This document shows, piece by piece, positions 63,849 through 64,000 of a stretch of 64,000 bases of DNA (position 1 is its first letter; the number at the start of each line of letters is the position of its first letter). Location of the stretch: NCBI RefSeq assembly GCF_014334335.1, contig NZ_JACSEU010000001.1, forward strand, positions 62,001 to 126,000, read 5' to 3'. The stretch comes from Treponema sp. Marseille-Q3903 (GTDB taxonomy: Bacteria; Spirochaetota; Spirochaetia; Treponematales; Treponemataceae). The position numbers and the translations under genes are program-made. Under the pieces are notes generated by a model. That model was not told the origin of the DNA, ran no database searches, and saw only the letters and a program-made list of their open reading frames with translations.

Positions 63849-64000
63849 TTATTTCTTCAAACTGTCAATCCAAAGTCCTACAGTGAACTGAACGCCAGCA
63901 CAATAGTTAGTTTCTTCGATTACCAATCTTCCGAAATCAGGAGATACCCACCATGAATATCCTCTATCATTTTTTGCAGGGAATTTATTTACACCGTCAA
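63849..64000 (-). CDS. C-terminal part of a probable ABC substrate-binding protein
   Basis: The minus-strand frame is open from the window end to TAA at 63849, giving the last 49 residues (…RGYSWWVSPDFGRLVIEET…GLWIDSLKK). No motif is decisive. Position before the permease and ATPase genes, with a terminator between, suggests the periplasmic iron-type binding protein. This is inference from context. Confidence 0.5.
   Translation of the reverse strand, partial: DGVNKFPAKNDRGYSWWVSPDFGRLVIEETNYCAGVQFTVGLWIDSLKK

Overview
The window looks like chromosome of a Treponema-type spirochaete, probably a gut or rumen species. The DNA is AT-rich. It carries a PorV/UPF0164-like barrel gene, paired with a FlgD/CHU_C-like surface protein, a FliL paralogue, a PilZ protein, a GTP-type PEP carboxykinase and many lysine/asparagine-rich envelope proteins. 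The species cannot be fixed from sequence alone. I support 47 protein-coding genes (two cut by the window ends) and one tRNA. No rRNA, IS element, phage or CRISPR array was seen.

Layout. 1-5.7 kb: two envelope genes, a spirochaete-type hypothetical protein and a large sensor-like membrane protein with an acidic repeat tail. 5.7-11.4 kb: hflX with a FliL-like gene, oligoendopeptidase F, adenosine deaminase and a methyltransferase. 11.4-18.8 kb: translation genes (ettA, mnmG, prfA, prmC) plus an HAD phosphatase and a DUF456 protein. 18.8-27.1 kb: a sucrose-utilisation island. It holds a LacI repressor and, divergently, two permeases, a binding lipoprotein, a GH32 sucrase, a truncated fructokinase and an AT-rich Tiki/EreA-like lipoprotein. 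A near-consensus promoter has a perfect 12-bp palindrome over its start point. 27.3-33.3 kb: a long Rel protein with a degenerate hydrolase domain, a phosphoesterase lipoprotein, a barrel-like protein, a U32 protein and an HSL-type hydrolase. 33.4-46.8 kb: metA, galT, a sodium:solute symporter, purB, a LysM/M23 peptidase, rlmE, iorAB, a PurF-like protein without the glutaminase cysteine, and a sialate O-acetylesterase. 46.9-55.4 kb: a 2070-residue surface protein, PilZ, an RlmM-like methyltransferase and proC. 55.7-60.1 kb: pckG, tRNA-Thr(CGT), a double-cNMP-domain regulator and a PHP phosphoesterase. 60.2-64 kb: an iron-type ABC transporter (ATPase with a 130-residue insertion, fused permease, and probably the tail of the binding protein) with an internal terminator after the first gene.

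Most genes have good Shine-Dalgarno sites. A distinct subset has none and instead carries a -10 box 6-9 bases before the start codon, which predicts leaderless mRNAs. Several intergenic regions contain degenerate runs with a 20-21 bp period that no standard feature explains.

No wholly new multi-gene system is evident. The best leads are enzymes whose catalytic residues are replaced (Rel, PurF-like, HSL hydrolase), the ABC ATPase insertion, the leaderless class, the phased repeats and the fructokinase/lipoprotein junction.
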